Source: Dyadobacter sp. SG02
GTDB lineage: Bacteria > Bacteroidota > Bacteroidia > Cytophagales > Spirosomataceae
Direction of reading: 5' to 3'
Assembly (NCBI RefSeq): GCF_900109045.1
Contig: NZ_FNYL01000006.1
Coordinates: 310,001-374,000, forward strand
DNA: 64,000 nt
Position numbers and translations under genes: made by a program. Under the pieces are notes generated by a model. The model was not told the origin of the DNA. It saw nothing but the letters and a program-made list of their open reading frames with translations, and searched no databases. Below, piece by piece: positions 1 through 8,526 of this stretch (its first letter is position 1; each line of letters opens with the position of its first letter).

Positions 1-539
1 CGCGGGTAGTGCTCGTATTCGAGCGCGTGTACCTTACGCGCGACGTCCTCGGGGGTATCGCCGGGCGCAATGTCGCATTTCGCCTGGAAAACAATGTCAC
101 CCTCGTCGTAATGCTCGTTCACATAATGGATCGTAATGCCCGATTCGGTTTCGCCGGCATTGACCACCGCTTCATGCACGAAATGTCCGTACATGCCTTT
201 GCCGCCGTATTTCGGCAGCAGCGCCGGGTGGATGTTGATCATTTTATTTGGAAATGATTGGACCAGCACAGGGGGCACGAGCATCATAAAGCCCGCCAAC
301 ACCACCAGATCGATGCCTTCGTTTTGGAGTATCTGGGGGATTTTGCCGGTATGGTAAAAGGTTTTGCGGTCAAAGAAGACAACCGGTATCTGCAATTTGA
401 GTGCCCTTCTGATCACTCCGGCCATGGGATTGTTGGTGAAAATCAGCGACACATCCACGTCGTCGCGGTCTGCGAAATGCTCGCAGATTTTTTCGGCATT
501 AGACCCCGAACCGGAGGCGAAAATGGCAATTCTCTTCAT
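1..539 (-). CDS. purN: Phosphoribosylglycinamide formyltransferase (PurN), C-terminus cut by window edge
   Basis: Transfers a formyl group from 10-formyl-THF to GAR in de novo purine synthesis, in the cytoplasm. The minus-strand frame starts at the ATG at 537-539 and stays open to the window edge (179 codons). It reads MKRIAIFASGSGSNAE at the N-terminus, then the substrate-loop and catalytic segment NIHPALLPKYGGKGMYG and the later YDEGDIVFQ with the catalytic Asp. This is the order seen in PurN. The family is about 190-210 residues, so only the last 10-30 residues lie outside the window. It is an edge truncation, not a broken gene. A TAGCTTTG -10-like box lies at 594-601 on the same strand, about 55 bases upstream of the start, without a clear -33 element. 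Confidence 0.93.
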   Translation of the reverse strand, partial: MKRIAIFASGSGSNAEKICEHFADRDDVDVSLIFTNNPMAGVIRRALKLQIPVVFFDRKTFYHTGKIPQILQNEGIDLVVLAGFMMLVPPVLVQSFPNKMINIHPALLPKYGGKGMYGHFVHEAVVNAGETESGITIHYVNEHYDEGDIVFQAKCDIAPGDTPEDVARKVHALEYEHYP

Positions 540-600
540 TATTAAGCGTAGTTGTTATGATAGATAAGGAATATCGTTGAAAGAATATCCGGACAAAGCT

Positions 601-640
601 ATAAAAAGAACGGCTTGCCGACGAACTGCAAGCCGTTCTT
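601..640 (-). terminator. Rho-independent terminator of the TapB-like gene
   Basis: A perfect 13-bp stem (606-618 with 628-640, loop of 9) begins 32 bases past the stop of the 672-1367 gene. On the minus strand it is followed by a T run (601-605). Confidence 0.8.
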
Positions 641-671
641 TAGGGAAATGTTAATATGGCATTGCGTGAAA

Positions 672-1367
672 TCAATATATTTTGGACAGCTCGCTGTACC
701 CCATCAGTTTCCCTTTACGGTACGTCTCCGTTTTCAGGTCCCAGATAATGCCTGGCGCACGGTACGACACGGTTTGCATCTCCATTTTTACAGGAAAACC
801 CATCACCATGGCCACATCCATATCCGAATTGATTTTGTACACATCATAGCTGCCGGCTGGAACCGTAAGCTTTTCCTGACCGGCTACCGTGCGGTTTTTG
901 ATCAGCATATTGAAATTCACCGGCATCGGCCCGGATTTGCCTTCGCCTTTGACGGCTGCATCCTTCAACTTGTCGCCGACCGAGAGCCTGGACGGGATCT
1001 CGATATTGTCGTAGGTAAATTTCATCTCCATGCTCTGGAACGATTTCAACTGCTCCTGGCTGATGAGCGATGCCGCGTCGAGTGTGAGCACATTTCCGTC
1101 GCATTTCATCTGGTAAGTGTTTTTCAATTCCGATTTGCCTTTGGCATTGAAAGACTCCATATCGATCGTCACCACCGTATTGCTGCCCTCTTTCGCTACT
1201 TTGGCGATTTTATAGGTGAGCTTGCCCAGCGCCTTGCCTTTTCCGTCGAAATTGTTCATTTCAAATCCGCCTCCTTCTTTAAAGGCAAATCCGGCACATT
1301 CCTGTGCATAAGCCCTCAGGCTGAGCATCATCACGCAAGCGATACTCCATAGGATTAACTTTTTCAT
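672..1367 (-). CDS. Secreted TapB / DUF3108-like protein
   Basis: Exported protein of about 231 residues with no enzymatic motif that I recognise. The start is placed at MKKLILWS (1367) because a typical Sec signal peptide follows it (hydrophobic core, then AYA before QE); an upstream ATG at 1400 would add 11 residues ahead of the signal. The mature part is beta-rich. It has the layout of the DUF3108/TapB-like family: a first half around a GGGFEMNNFDGKGK segment and a C-terminal half with a KLTVPAGSYDVYKI segment and a Y-R-K end typical of lipocalin-like periplasmic proteins. It stands alone between purN and ubiA. The family call is from memory of Bacteroidota proteins and is moderate. Confidence 0.6.
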   Translation of the reverse strand: MKKLILWSIACVMMLSLRAYAQECAGFAFKEGGGFEMNNFDGKGKALGKLTYKIAKVAKEGSNTVVTIDMESFNAKGKSELKNTYQMKCDGNVLTLDAASLISQEQLKSFQSMEMKFTYDNIEIPSRLSVGDKLKDAAVKGEGKSGPMPVNFNMLIKNRTVAGQEKLTVPAGSYDVYKINSDMDVAMVMGFPVKMEMQTVSYRAPGIIWDLKTETYRKGKLMGYSELSKIY

Positions 1368-1397
1368 ATTCGTAACTCGATTTAGTTTTGGGGTGAT

Positions 1398-1405
1398 CAA
1401 ATATA
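1398..1405 (-). promoter_or_regulatory. Candidate -7 box of the TapB-like gene
   Basis: CAAATATA on the plus strand gives TATATTTG on the coding strand, a match to the Bacteroidota TAnnTTTG box, 31 bases ahead of the chosen start. I see no -33 TTTG at the right spacing. Confidence 0.35.
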
Positions 1406-1456
1406 ACTTTTCAACCGGTTAATTAAGCGGCTTGAAATGTTAAATTAATTGGCACG

Positions 1457-2338
1457 TCAGGCCCAGATCATGGTGATCAGCCCAAGCAGCATAATGATTT
1501 TGCAAAGGCTGCTGATTTCCTTGAAGTCACGACGCGTGTCCGCCTGATAGAGGCGTAGCAAGAGCAATGCGATCGGGATCAGAAGCAGCAGGAAGAGGAG
1601 CGTAAGCAGGTTGTTCTGCAATGCGCGGGCCATAACGAACAACGTCAGTACAAAAATGACGATTATCGAATACAGGAACGTTTTCGTGCGACGGATACCC
1701 CAGATAATAGGCAGTGTCCGGCAGCCGTGCGCCTCGTCGCCACGAATGTCTTCCATATCCTTCACCACTTCGCGGATGAGTGAAATGAAGAAAGAAAAGA
1801 CGGCGTAAATGAATACCAGATGCCTGTTGGCCGGATAATGCACAGTAAGTATCAGTAATGTAAGCCCTGTAAGTAGTGAAACGATGAAGTTTCCGATGAA
1901 CGGCAAGCGCTTGTACCGCTCGGAATAGAACCAGAGCAGCGTGATCGAAAATACATTGATAATGAAGATGTACGGGCTAACCACTAACCCCAGCACCGCC
2001 CCGACGACGTTCAGAACCTGGTGCGCGCCCATGGCCCAGCGGCGTTTCAGGTAGCGGCCTACGACCACTCTTTCGGGCTTGTTGACGATGTCGATCTTGA
2101 CATCGAAATAGTCGTTGATAATGTAACCGGCGGCGGCAATGCAAACTGTTGAAAGCGAGAGTACGAATAGGTCGGGGTCCGCCACGATGGCCTTCCATTC
2201 ATGCCGCGGACCGATGAGCAGGATGCGTGTAAGGTATTGTGTGAGGGCCACAATGACGAGGTTGGTCATGCGCACAAGACGCGCACTCCCGGTGACATAA
2301 TCCCACGTTGTAATCTTGGGTCTGGCCGACACATTCAT
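1457..2338 (-). CDS. UbiA-family prenyltransferase (geranylgeranylglycerol-phosphate geranylgeranyltransferase-like)
   Basis: Polytopic inner-membrane prenyltransferase of 293 residues, the normal size for UbiA proteins. The first Asp-rich motif is NDYFDVKID (75-83) and the second is DMEDIRGD (194-201); both bind Mg2+-diphosphate in the family. Eight or so hydrophobic segments surround them. Bacteroidota proteins of this type are usually annotated as geranylgeranylglycerol-phosphate geranylgeranyltransferase-like, but acceptor and chain length cannot be read from the sequence. Menaquinone or haem O synthesis is less likely because the typical MenA and CyoE signatures are absent. The gene is divergent from bshA, with about 180 bases between the two starts. 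Confidence 0.85.
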   Translation of the reverse strand: MNVSARPKITTWDYVTGSARLVRMTNLVIVALTQYLTRILLIGPRHEWKAIVADPDLFVLSLSTVCIAAAGYIINDYFDVKIDIVNKPERVVVGRYLKRRWAMGAHQVLNVVGAVLGLVVSPYIFIINVFSITLLWFYSERYKRLPFIGNFIVSLLTGLTLLILTVHYPANRHLVFIYAVFSFFISLIREVVKDMEDIRGDEAHGCRTLPIIWGIRRTKTFLYSIIVIFVLTLFVMARALQNNLLTLLFLLLLIPIALLLLRLYQADTRRDFKEISSLCKIIMLLGLITMIWA

Positions 2339-2519
2339 GAAGTTTGGACCTGGAAAAAGAAGGTTTAGGCACTAAAATTATTCATTTTATCCCATTAACG
2401 ACAATTCTTCACTTCTTTATCCATTTGTGGGATAAAAATCCTGCATTTGTTGTTAGCTATTCTGTACCGTTATCCGGGCGGTTGTTCATGCCGGATATTC
2501 AACCATTTGCTGACTTAAT

Positions 2520-3662
2520 ATGAAAATTGGTATCGTATGCTATCCTACCTTCGGAGGAAGCGGTGTGGTAGCTACCGAGCTTGGAAAAGCGTTGGCGAAG
2601 GCCGGCCACCAGGTTCATTTCATTACCTATTCCCAGCCCCAACGGCTGGATTTTTTTAATGAGAACCTTTATTACCATGAAGTAAATATACCTGCCTATC
2701 CTTTGTTCCAGTACCCGCCGTACGAATCGGCGCTGTCGAGCGAAATGGTGCACGTAGTAGCCAATGCAGGGCTCGATTTACTTCACGTACATTACGCGAT
2801 CCCGCACGCGTCGTCCGCGTACCTCGCGAAGCAGATCCTCGCCGCACAAGGCATTCATATCCCAGTGATTACGACGTTGCATGGCACGGACATTACGCTG
2901 GTCGGAAAAGACCCTTCCTACGAGCCTGTCGTAACATTCAGTATCAACCAGTCGGATGGTATTACCGCCGTTTCCGACTCTCTCAAAAAAGACACTTACG
3001 ATCATTTCAAGATTACCAAGGACATCGAGGTAATCCCCAATTTTATCGATCTCGATCGCTTCAACCGGCAGAAGAAAGATCATTTCAAACTCGCCATTTG
3101 TCCTAACAACGAGAAGCTGATCGTCCATACCTCCAATTTCAGGAAGGTGAAGCGGATCGACGATGTGATCATGATCTTCGAAAAGCTGCGCAAGCTCCTG
3201 CCGAGCAAGCTGCTCCTCGTAGGCGACGGCCCCGACCGCATGCGCATCGAACGCCTTTGCAAGGACCTGGACATGCTCTCGGATGTCCGTTTCCTGGGTA
3301 AACTCGACGCCATAGAGGAAGTACTTTCCGTAGCCGACCTGTTCCTGATGCCTTCCGAATCGGAAAGCTTCGGACTTGCCGCGCTGGAAGCATTGGCTTG
3401 CGAAGTGCCGATTATCACTTCCAATGCCGGCGGCTTGCCCGAACTGAACGTACACGGCGTAACGGGCTTCCTGAGCGACGTAGGCGATGTGGAGGACATG
3501 GTGAAACACGCAGCCTACATTCTCGACGACGCCAACTTACCCACTTTCAAAGCGAATGCATTGGCACGGGCCCGCGAATTTGACGTGGCGAAAATCCTGC
3601 CGCATTACGAAGCTTATTACGAGCGCGTGGTGGAAAACAGCAAGGCGGTCGACCTGGCGTAA
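2520..3662 (+). CDS. bshA: N-acetyl-alpha-D-glucosaminyl L-malate synthase BshA
   Basis: First enzyme of bacillithiol synthesis: transfers GlcNAc from UDP-GlcNAc to L-malate in the cytoplasm. The 380-residue protein is a two-domain GT4 glycosyltransferase. The N-terminal glycine loop reads TFGGSGVVATELGKALA, close to the start of BshA proteins; the segment LHVHYAIPHASSAYLA follows; and the C-terminal donor site has the E-x7-E pattern in SESESFGLAALEALA followed by TSNAGGLPEL. Length and motif order match BshA rather than generic GT4 enzymes. The start at 2520 is the first ATG ahead of the beta-strand KIGIVCYPTFGG. No other bsh gene is in this window. Confidence 0.93.
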   Translation: MKIGIVCYPTFGGSGVVATELGKALAKAGHQVHFITYSQPQRLDFFNENLYYHEVNIPAYPLFQYPPYESALSSEMVHVVANAGLDLLHVHYAIPHASSAYLAKQILAAQGIHIPVITTLHGTDITLVGKDPSYEPVVTFSINQSDGITAVSDSLKKDTYDHFKITKDIEVIPNFIDLDRFNRQKKDHFKLAICPNNEKLIVHTSNFRKVKRIDDVIMIFEKLRKLLPSKLLLVGDGPDRMRIERLCKDLDMLSDVRFLGKLDAIEEVLSVADLFLMPSESESFGLAALEALACEVPIITSNAGGLPELNVHGVTGFLSDVGDVEDMVKHAAYILDDANLPTFKANALARAREFDVAKILPHYEAYYERVVENSKAVDLA

Positions 3663-3787
3663 ATGCCGCCGGTAATGCAGAAGCGCCGCTCAGTGCCCGG
3701 TTTCGTCTTTCATGAGGTTTTACTTATATTCGTGTGCTATTTATGGTAGTTTTACGTTATTGATTGAGGTAAAAAATTGTTGAAAAG

Positions 3788-4042
3788 ATGAAATGGGTAT
3801 TTAATATTTTATTCATATTAGTGCTTCTGATCGCATTTGTGCCGCTTTTCCGGCGCTTCCTTTTCCACCTGCTGGTGGGCAGGCAGTTGATCAAACAACA
3901 GGAAAAAGCATACCGCGCACAACAGCAGGCCGAGCGCGCCCGTACCAAACCGGGCGGCATCCGGGTCGACAGTACCCCGCAAAATAATGGGGCGTCGAAA
4001 TTCAAAGGAGGCGACTATGTGGATTATGAAGAAGTGAAATAG
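3788..4042 (+). CDS. DUF4834-family small membrane protein
   Basis: An 84-residue protein with one N-terminal membrane segment (about residues 4-28), a basic RRFLFHLLVGRQ stretch, a helical charged region rich in Q, E and A (35-52), and the acidic end GDYVDYEEVK. This arrangement is that of the DUF4834 family of Bacteroidota; function unknown. It is a single gene downstream of bshA with a 125-base gap, and it ends just before a strong bidirectional terminator. Confidence 0.7.
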   Translation: MKWVFNILFILVLLIAFVPLFRRFLFHLLVGRQLIKQQEKAYRAQQQAERARTKPGGIRVDSTPQNNGASKFKGGDYVDYEEVK

Positions 4043-4066
4043 AAGTAGATTTTTTTGAAATGCTAT

Positions 4067-4106
4067 AAACATGAAAAGCCCGGGATATCCCGGGCTTTTC
4101 ATGTTT
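4067..4106. terminator. Bidirectional terminator, perfect 40-bp palindrome
   Basis: A perfect inverted repeat of 20 + 20 bases with no unpaired centre (centre GATATC). The arms contain GAAAAGCCCGGG and its complement, flanked by A and T runs on both sides. It lies between the convergent stops at 4042 (plus) and 4122 (minus). Confidence 0.9.
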
Positions 4107-4121
4107 TGGTATGAATGCGTT

Positions 4122-7100
4122 TTACTGTTTGATCACCTTGAATGTCGCCTTTCGGCCTTTTGCATTTACATGCAGGAGGTAAACGCCGGGTGATAGATTA
4201 CGGATATCGAGTTGTTCCTCGCGAAGGCGGGTTTTGACGGCACGGACAAGCGAGCCATTTTGCGAGATCAGCTGGATGGTTTTTTCGTCGCTACTTTCGG
4301 ATTTAACGGTGAGGATATCCTGGACCGGGTTAGGTGCGACGGTTACCTGAAACGACGGCGTATTCGGCTCCGTCGCTGTAACCACTTCCACTTTTACCGT
4401 AGACGGAGACTCGATGATACCGGCACCGCAGCCGTTGGAAACCCTGAACAGCCGGTAATACTGGCTGGGGGATGCCTGGAATAATTCAACGACGTCGGTA
4501 GAAGTGTAGGCTTGCCGGTTCATCACCGAGCCATCGGTACCGAACTGGTAGTACCATGGACCGCCGCCACCTAGCAGAACGGTTATCTTAGGATTGTTGA
4601 CGCCATCGAAGATCACCGTTTCGGATGCGAAACGAGCCCGCGCTTTTTGCATTGCAACAAGCGGTGCGCCGAATGCGCCGCTGCCCGTGTTCGGGTCGGA
4701 CGCAATTACACGGATGCGGTATTGGGCAGTAGGCGAGAGGTCGCCCGGCACGATAGCCTGGATGGGTTTGGCGTTTCCGATCGTAGTTATATTCCGGAAG
4801 TTCTTTCCCGTGCTGTCCGAAATCTGTACGGTAAAGGTGTTGCCTGCTGAGAATGATCCGGCCGTCTTGTAATCAACACCGATCGTATCACCTGTACACG
4901 CATTAAAGCCCGACTTGGTGATGATCGATGTAACCGTAACAGTACGTTCAGAAGGAGGGTTGACCTCTACTGTAGCCGAGCCGCTGACCACACCGTTACC
5001 ACAGCCATTTACGATAGACGTAATGGTATAGGTTGTCGTTTTGGTCGGCGTGACGGTCACGTAAGTGCCCGATCCGGGGGAGCCATAAATGCTTCCGGAA
5101 GTACCGTCGGAAAGGGTGTACCTCGCCATATCCGAGGTGTACTTGTTTGTTTGGATAATCAGCTGCGTCGACTCGCCGCTGTTGATTGTAGTGTTGCCGG
5201 AGAGGGTCACGCTTGGTTTGGTAGTGACACCTACGCCCAGCGTTGTTGAAAGGCTATATTTTGCAACGGAGCAAACGATCGCATAATAGCTGCCTGTTAA
5301 TGCGTCCGGCAGTTTGAGCGTTACGCTGCCTTTGAGGGCCCGCGTAGAGTCCAGTGCGATGGTTTTGCCGTCACTACTTTGTTCTTTAATGGAGAAGCGC
5401 ACGTAGCTGTCGGACAGGTCTGCGTCGCCAATGAGCTCATAATTCACCGTAATCGAACCACCCTCGCATACAGCCGTGCTTTGTGCAGATGCGTTCAGGC
5501 GCGGGTTCACGGTCACATCTACCTTACCGCTCGCGGTACCATAGCCGCATGCATTACTTACGGAAACAATGCTGTATTGCTGGCTTCTGGCGGGGGTCAC
5601 ATACCAGCTCTGATCGCTGCTGTAAAAGTCCTGGCGGGAATTGTCGCTGAAAATGGCGGTGACCGGCGATGCTCCTTCCGTGCGAATACGAAGCGTCAGG
5701 CTTTGGCCGGCTTCTATTTTAACGGGGTTGCTCTGCCCATTGTCAGGTGAAAGCGTTGCGGTGGGTGGCCCCGAGATTTGAGTACCCTGGGGTTCAGATA
5801 TCGAGCCGTCGGACGACACGATACGTAGCAGGTAAGATCCCGTGGCAAAATCTTGCGGAATATTGGTATTGAACTGTTTACCCTTCTCGCCGGTCACAAG
5901 CGGCGTGAAATCGGATGTGTTGCCTGGCGCGATTTCCAGCGAGTAACTTGCACCGGTGTCCATTCCTTCCGTAATACTAAACGGAAGCGCAAGAGGCGAT
6001 CCCGCGCAATAAACCGATGCAAGTCCGGAGGTAAACTGGATGCGGTTAGGCATGGCGCGGATATAAGTCTTTTTATTCACGGGGAAAGTCCCGCATTCAT
6101 TGGTCACCGACTTGATTTCATAGGTCGTCGTTGCGCCCGGTTTCGGTTTAACCATTAAACCATAAGAGTAAGGTTCGAATGTATAACTCTTCTCCAAATC
6201 GTTTTCCGTGTAAATCATACTCAGCAAGGACGTATTTACACCCACCGACAGCGAAACTCCGGCATCGCTTGCCACGTATTTGTAAGGTTCCTCGGGCTTT
6301 GTGTCGGGGTATACGTAAAAATCCTTCGCCGGAATCTGTATCCTGGTGCGCTCGACATTGCTGAAAAGCACCGGATTGGAGGAAGCAATGCGAATTTCCC
6401 CTTCATAGTTGTAGGACGCTTCGGCGGGAATCTTCACCTTGTATTTGCCGCCCTGTTCCACGACCCGCAAAGGCTTAAAATCACAGCATGGTTGGTTTGT
6501 CTGAATGGTGAACTTGTTACCGGCACCGAATTGCCCCACCGTGCCGAACACCACTTCAATACTGTCGCCGTTGCAAATGGTGGCTTTGATGGGTTCAATG
6601 TAGATGCCCGGCTCCGTCGCGTTTTTTACGGTGAAGGTTACCGAGCCCGGATTTTCGTTTTTAAAGCAGTCATTAGCAATCGACTTGATCTTATACTGCG
6701 TAGGTTGTTTGACAAAAAGCTCGGGACCGTTGGTGTACCAGGTGTCAACTGTCTTAACTGTTCCGTCCATCTCCTCAATCCTGTACGGAGCTCCGCCATC
6801 CATGTTATAGGATACCGACAAACGGCCCGGAATATCCAGGACTGTGCCAGACATCGAGTTAGCGTAGTATTTGATTTTGGGAGGCGTTTGAATGATGAGA
6901 TTATAGGTATAGTTGGATTCCAGGCTGGGATTGGTGGTGACGATCTGAAAGCTTGTGTTGGAGTAGCTTACGGAGGTAGAAAGAGGGAATTCCAGATATT
7001 CGCCTGAACGGTTCGCGTTCACGTAGTAATTGTTGCCGTTGCTCGGACTCACCTTAATTTTATATGTCGTCGCGTCCGTAAGCTGAGCGCTGGAAGCGAA

Positions 7101-8372
7101 TTTCACCCGGGTATTTGGGCCCGCGCATGCAATCAGACTGGTATTAGGGTCCGTAGCGAAGCGGATGCCTGGCCTCACCTTGATTTGCAGCACTTCCTGA
7201 TCGGTAATGTTTACGGTTCCGCAGCCGGAGGTAACGCTTTTTATGCTATAATTCTGGTTGGATGAAGGCGATACGTGGAAACCGAGGTCCGTGGAGTTGC
7301 CGGTGACCTTGCTGCCGTCGGTGAGCTCCACCAAAAAGGGCGGAAGCCCGTATGCCTTTACATTCAGATAAACTGAGTTGCCGATGTCGGTCGTCTGGCT
7401 TGATGTGGCGAAAGTGGCACTGGTTTTGGGCCAAACGGTAATAGTGTTTTGTGAAGGCGTGGATACAGTTGCAGGACTGTCGGTAATCACCTGTACACTA
7501 AACTGCTGACCGCTCTGCAATTTCAGTTTATCGGGGAAAGTTGCTACGAGGTAATTGCCTTGCAGTGTTGCCGGTGCTTCCACGGATCTTCGCGAACTCT
7601 GCCAGTAAGTCTCTGAAAAGCGGATGCGGTACCTGGTTTGTGCGTCGAATGACGTACCGGCGGTCGAGAAAGTCACCTTTACTTCGCTATTTTCACAAAC
7701 CGTATTCGGTGCAACGCCGACCGTTTTTACAGAAATAGCATTAATTACCGGCTGGTAGCGCCCGGTAACCTCCATGGCACCACAGATGTTTTCGGCATGT
7801 GCAATGGTGTACACGGCATTCGCACTACGCACCGTGAGTGGTTGGGTAACCGAAAAGCCGCCAGGATTGGCATAAAAACTAAACTTGGTACTATCATTGA
7901 GGGTGACCCTGATATCCCCGACACTCGTTCCTGAAAAAGGAACCGAGACATTATCGAAAGTATTGATAGTGTCCTTCTGATTGGTCGGGTTGAGGATAAT
8001 CCGGCCTCTGCTGTACACAAATGTGCCGTATGTCCATCCACTCTGAGTCTTGGGTGACGAAGCGACCGCCCTGAATTGAACCTGACGGTTAGCATAAGTA
8101 ACCGAGTCTTTGAGGGTAAATTCCAATCTTCCGTCGCTCAGCACGGCAGGAAATTCGGCCAGGGTGACCTGATTTTCGGCTGCCCGCATTTGGACTGAAA
8201 ATTTGTTGTCAGCATTGAAGGATCCCGTGGTGGTCACACTGAGACGGAAAGGTACATTCGTGCAGATGGAAGCGTAATAATCACCATTCAGGCCAATTGT
8301 AGGCGACTGCGCATTCGCAGCCAAAGATACACAAAGCCACATTGCAAGAATGCGGGCGTAAAACTTAAACAT
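4122..8372 (-). CDS. Large secreted repeat protein with type IX secretion C-terminal domain
   Basis: 1416 residues, exported. Signal peptide at 1-21 (core LAMWLCVSLAANA). The body is about seven tandem units of 185-190 residues. Each opens with a Cys in a pattern like ICxGDSIxV (first Cys near 37, 226, 416, 600 and three more at similar spacing) and closes with a CG pair after a YxIxSVxNxCG motif. Units also share an S-x-G-x-P-Y/F motif in the second half. The last 75 residues (PNPVQDILTV ... LDIRNLSPGVYLLHV ... KVIKQ) are a type A sorting domain for the Por/T9SS system, so it should be surface-bound or released. The two Cys per unit may form one disulfide each. An adhesin or matrix role is plausible but unproven. 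Flanked by terminators on both sides, so monocistronic. Confidence 0.85.
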   Translation of the reverse strand: MFKFYARILAMWLCVSLAANAQSPTIGLNGDYYASICTNVPFRLSVTTTGSFNADNKFSVQMRAAENQVTLAEFPAVLSDGRLEFTLKDSVTYANRQVQFRAVASSPKTQSGWTYGTFVYSRGRIILNPTNQKDTINTFDNVSVPFSGTSVGDIRVTLNDSTKFSFYANPGGFSVTQPLTVRSANAVYTIAHAENICGAMEVTGRYQPVINAISVKTVGVAPNTVCENSEVKVTFSTAGTSFDAQTRYRIRFSETYWQSSRRSVEAPATLQGNYLVATFPDKLKLQSGQQFSVQVITDSPATVSTPSQNTITVWPKTSATFATSSQTTDIGNSVYLNVKAYGLPPFLVELTDGSKVTGNSTDLGFHVSPSSNQNYSIKSVTSGCGTVNITDQEVLQIKVRPGIRFATDPNTSLIACAGPNTRVKFASSAQLTDATTYKIKVSPSNGNNYYVNANRSGEYLEFPLSTSVSYSNTSFQIVTTNPSLESNYTYNLIIQTPPKIKYYANSMSGTVLDIPGRLSVSYNMDGGAPYRIEEMDGTVKTVDTWYTNGPELFVKQPTQYKIKSIANDCFKNENPGSVTFTVKNATEPGIYIEPIKATICNGDSIEVVFGTVGQFGAGNKFTIQTNQPCCDFKPLRVVEQGGKYKVKIPAEASYNYEGEIRIASSNPVLFSNVERTRIQIPAKDFYVYPDTKPEEPYKYVASDAGVSLSVGVNTSLLSMIYTENDLEKSYTFEPYSYGLMVKPKPGATTTYEIKSVTNECGTFPVNKKTYIRAMPNRIQFTSGLASVYCAGSPLALPFSITEGMDTGASYSLEIAPGNTSDFTPLVTGEKGKQFNTNIPQDFATGSYLLRIVSSDGSISEPQGTQISGPPTATLSPDNGQSNPVKIEAGQSLTLRIRTEGASPVTAIFSDNSRQDFYSSDQSWYVTPARSQQYSIVSVSNACGYGTASGKVDVTVNPRLNASAQSTAVCEGGSITVNYELIGDADLSDSYVRFSIKEQSSDGKTIALDSTRALKGSVTLKLPDALTGSYYAIVCSVAKYSLSTTLGVGVTTKPSVTLSGNTTINSGESTQLIIQTNKYTSDMARYTLSDGTSGSIYGSPGSGTYVTVTPTKTTTYTITSIVNGCGNGVVSGSATVEVNPPSERTVTVTSIITKSGFNACTGDTIGVDYKTAGSFSAGNTFTVQISDSTGKNFRNITTIGNAKPIQAIVPGDLSPTAQYRIRVIASDPNTGSGAFGAPLVAMQKARARFASETVIFDGVNNPKITVLLGGGGPWYYQFGTDGSVMNRQAYTSTDVVELFQASPSQYYRLFRVSNGCGAGIIESPSTVKVEVVTATEPNTPSFQVTVAPNPVQDILTVKSESSDEKTIQLISQNGSLVRAVKTRLREEQLDIRNLSPGVYLLHVNAKGRKATFKVIKQ

Positions 8373-8474
8373 GTAGGGGAGTGGTTACAATTAATTCCCG
8401 AAAATAGCACATAATACAGAATATGTTGGGGGAATGTGACCACTATTTTATTCTCGTTTACAAATGTATTTAAT

Positions 8475-8503
8475 GCAAAAAGCCCCGGAGAAATCCGGGG
8501 CTT
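8475..8503 (-). terminator. Rho-independent terminator of carB
   Basis: A 10-bp stem (8480-8489 with 8494-8503) closed by a four-base loop (GAAA on the plus strand). On the minus strand a T run follows. It sits 24 bases past the carB stop. Confidence 0.88.
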
Positions 8504-8526
8504 GATGTTACTGCAACTTATTTTTC

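Noticed and set aside
1..539. purN as a pseudogene
   Set aside because: The frame is open to the window edge and lacks only the last few residues; truncation is by the window.
615..1352. Long plus-strand open frame opposite the TapB-like gene
   Set aside because: Its composition (very many His, Phe, Arg) is that of an antisense shadow; the minus-strand protein has a signal peptide and a clear fold.
4067..4106. 40-bp perfect palindrome as a recombination or protein-binding site
   Set aside because: Its place between two convergent stops with A and T runs on both sides is fully explained by a bidirectional terminator.
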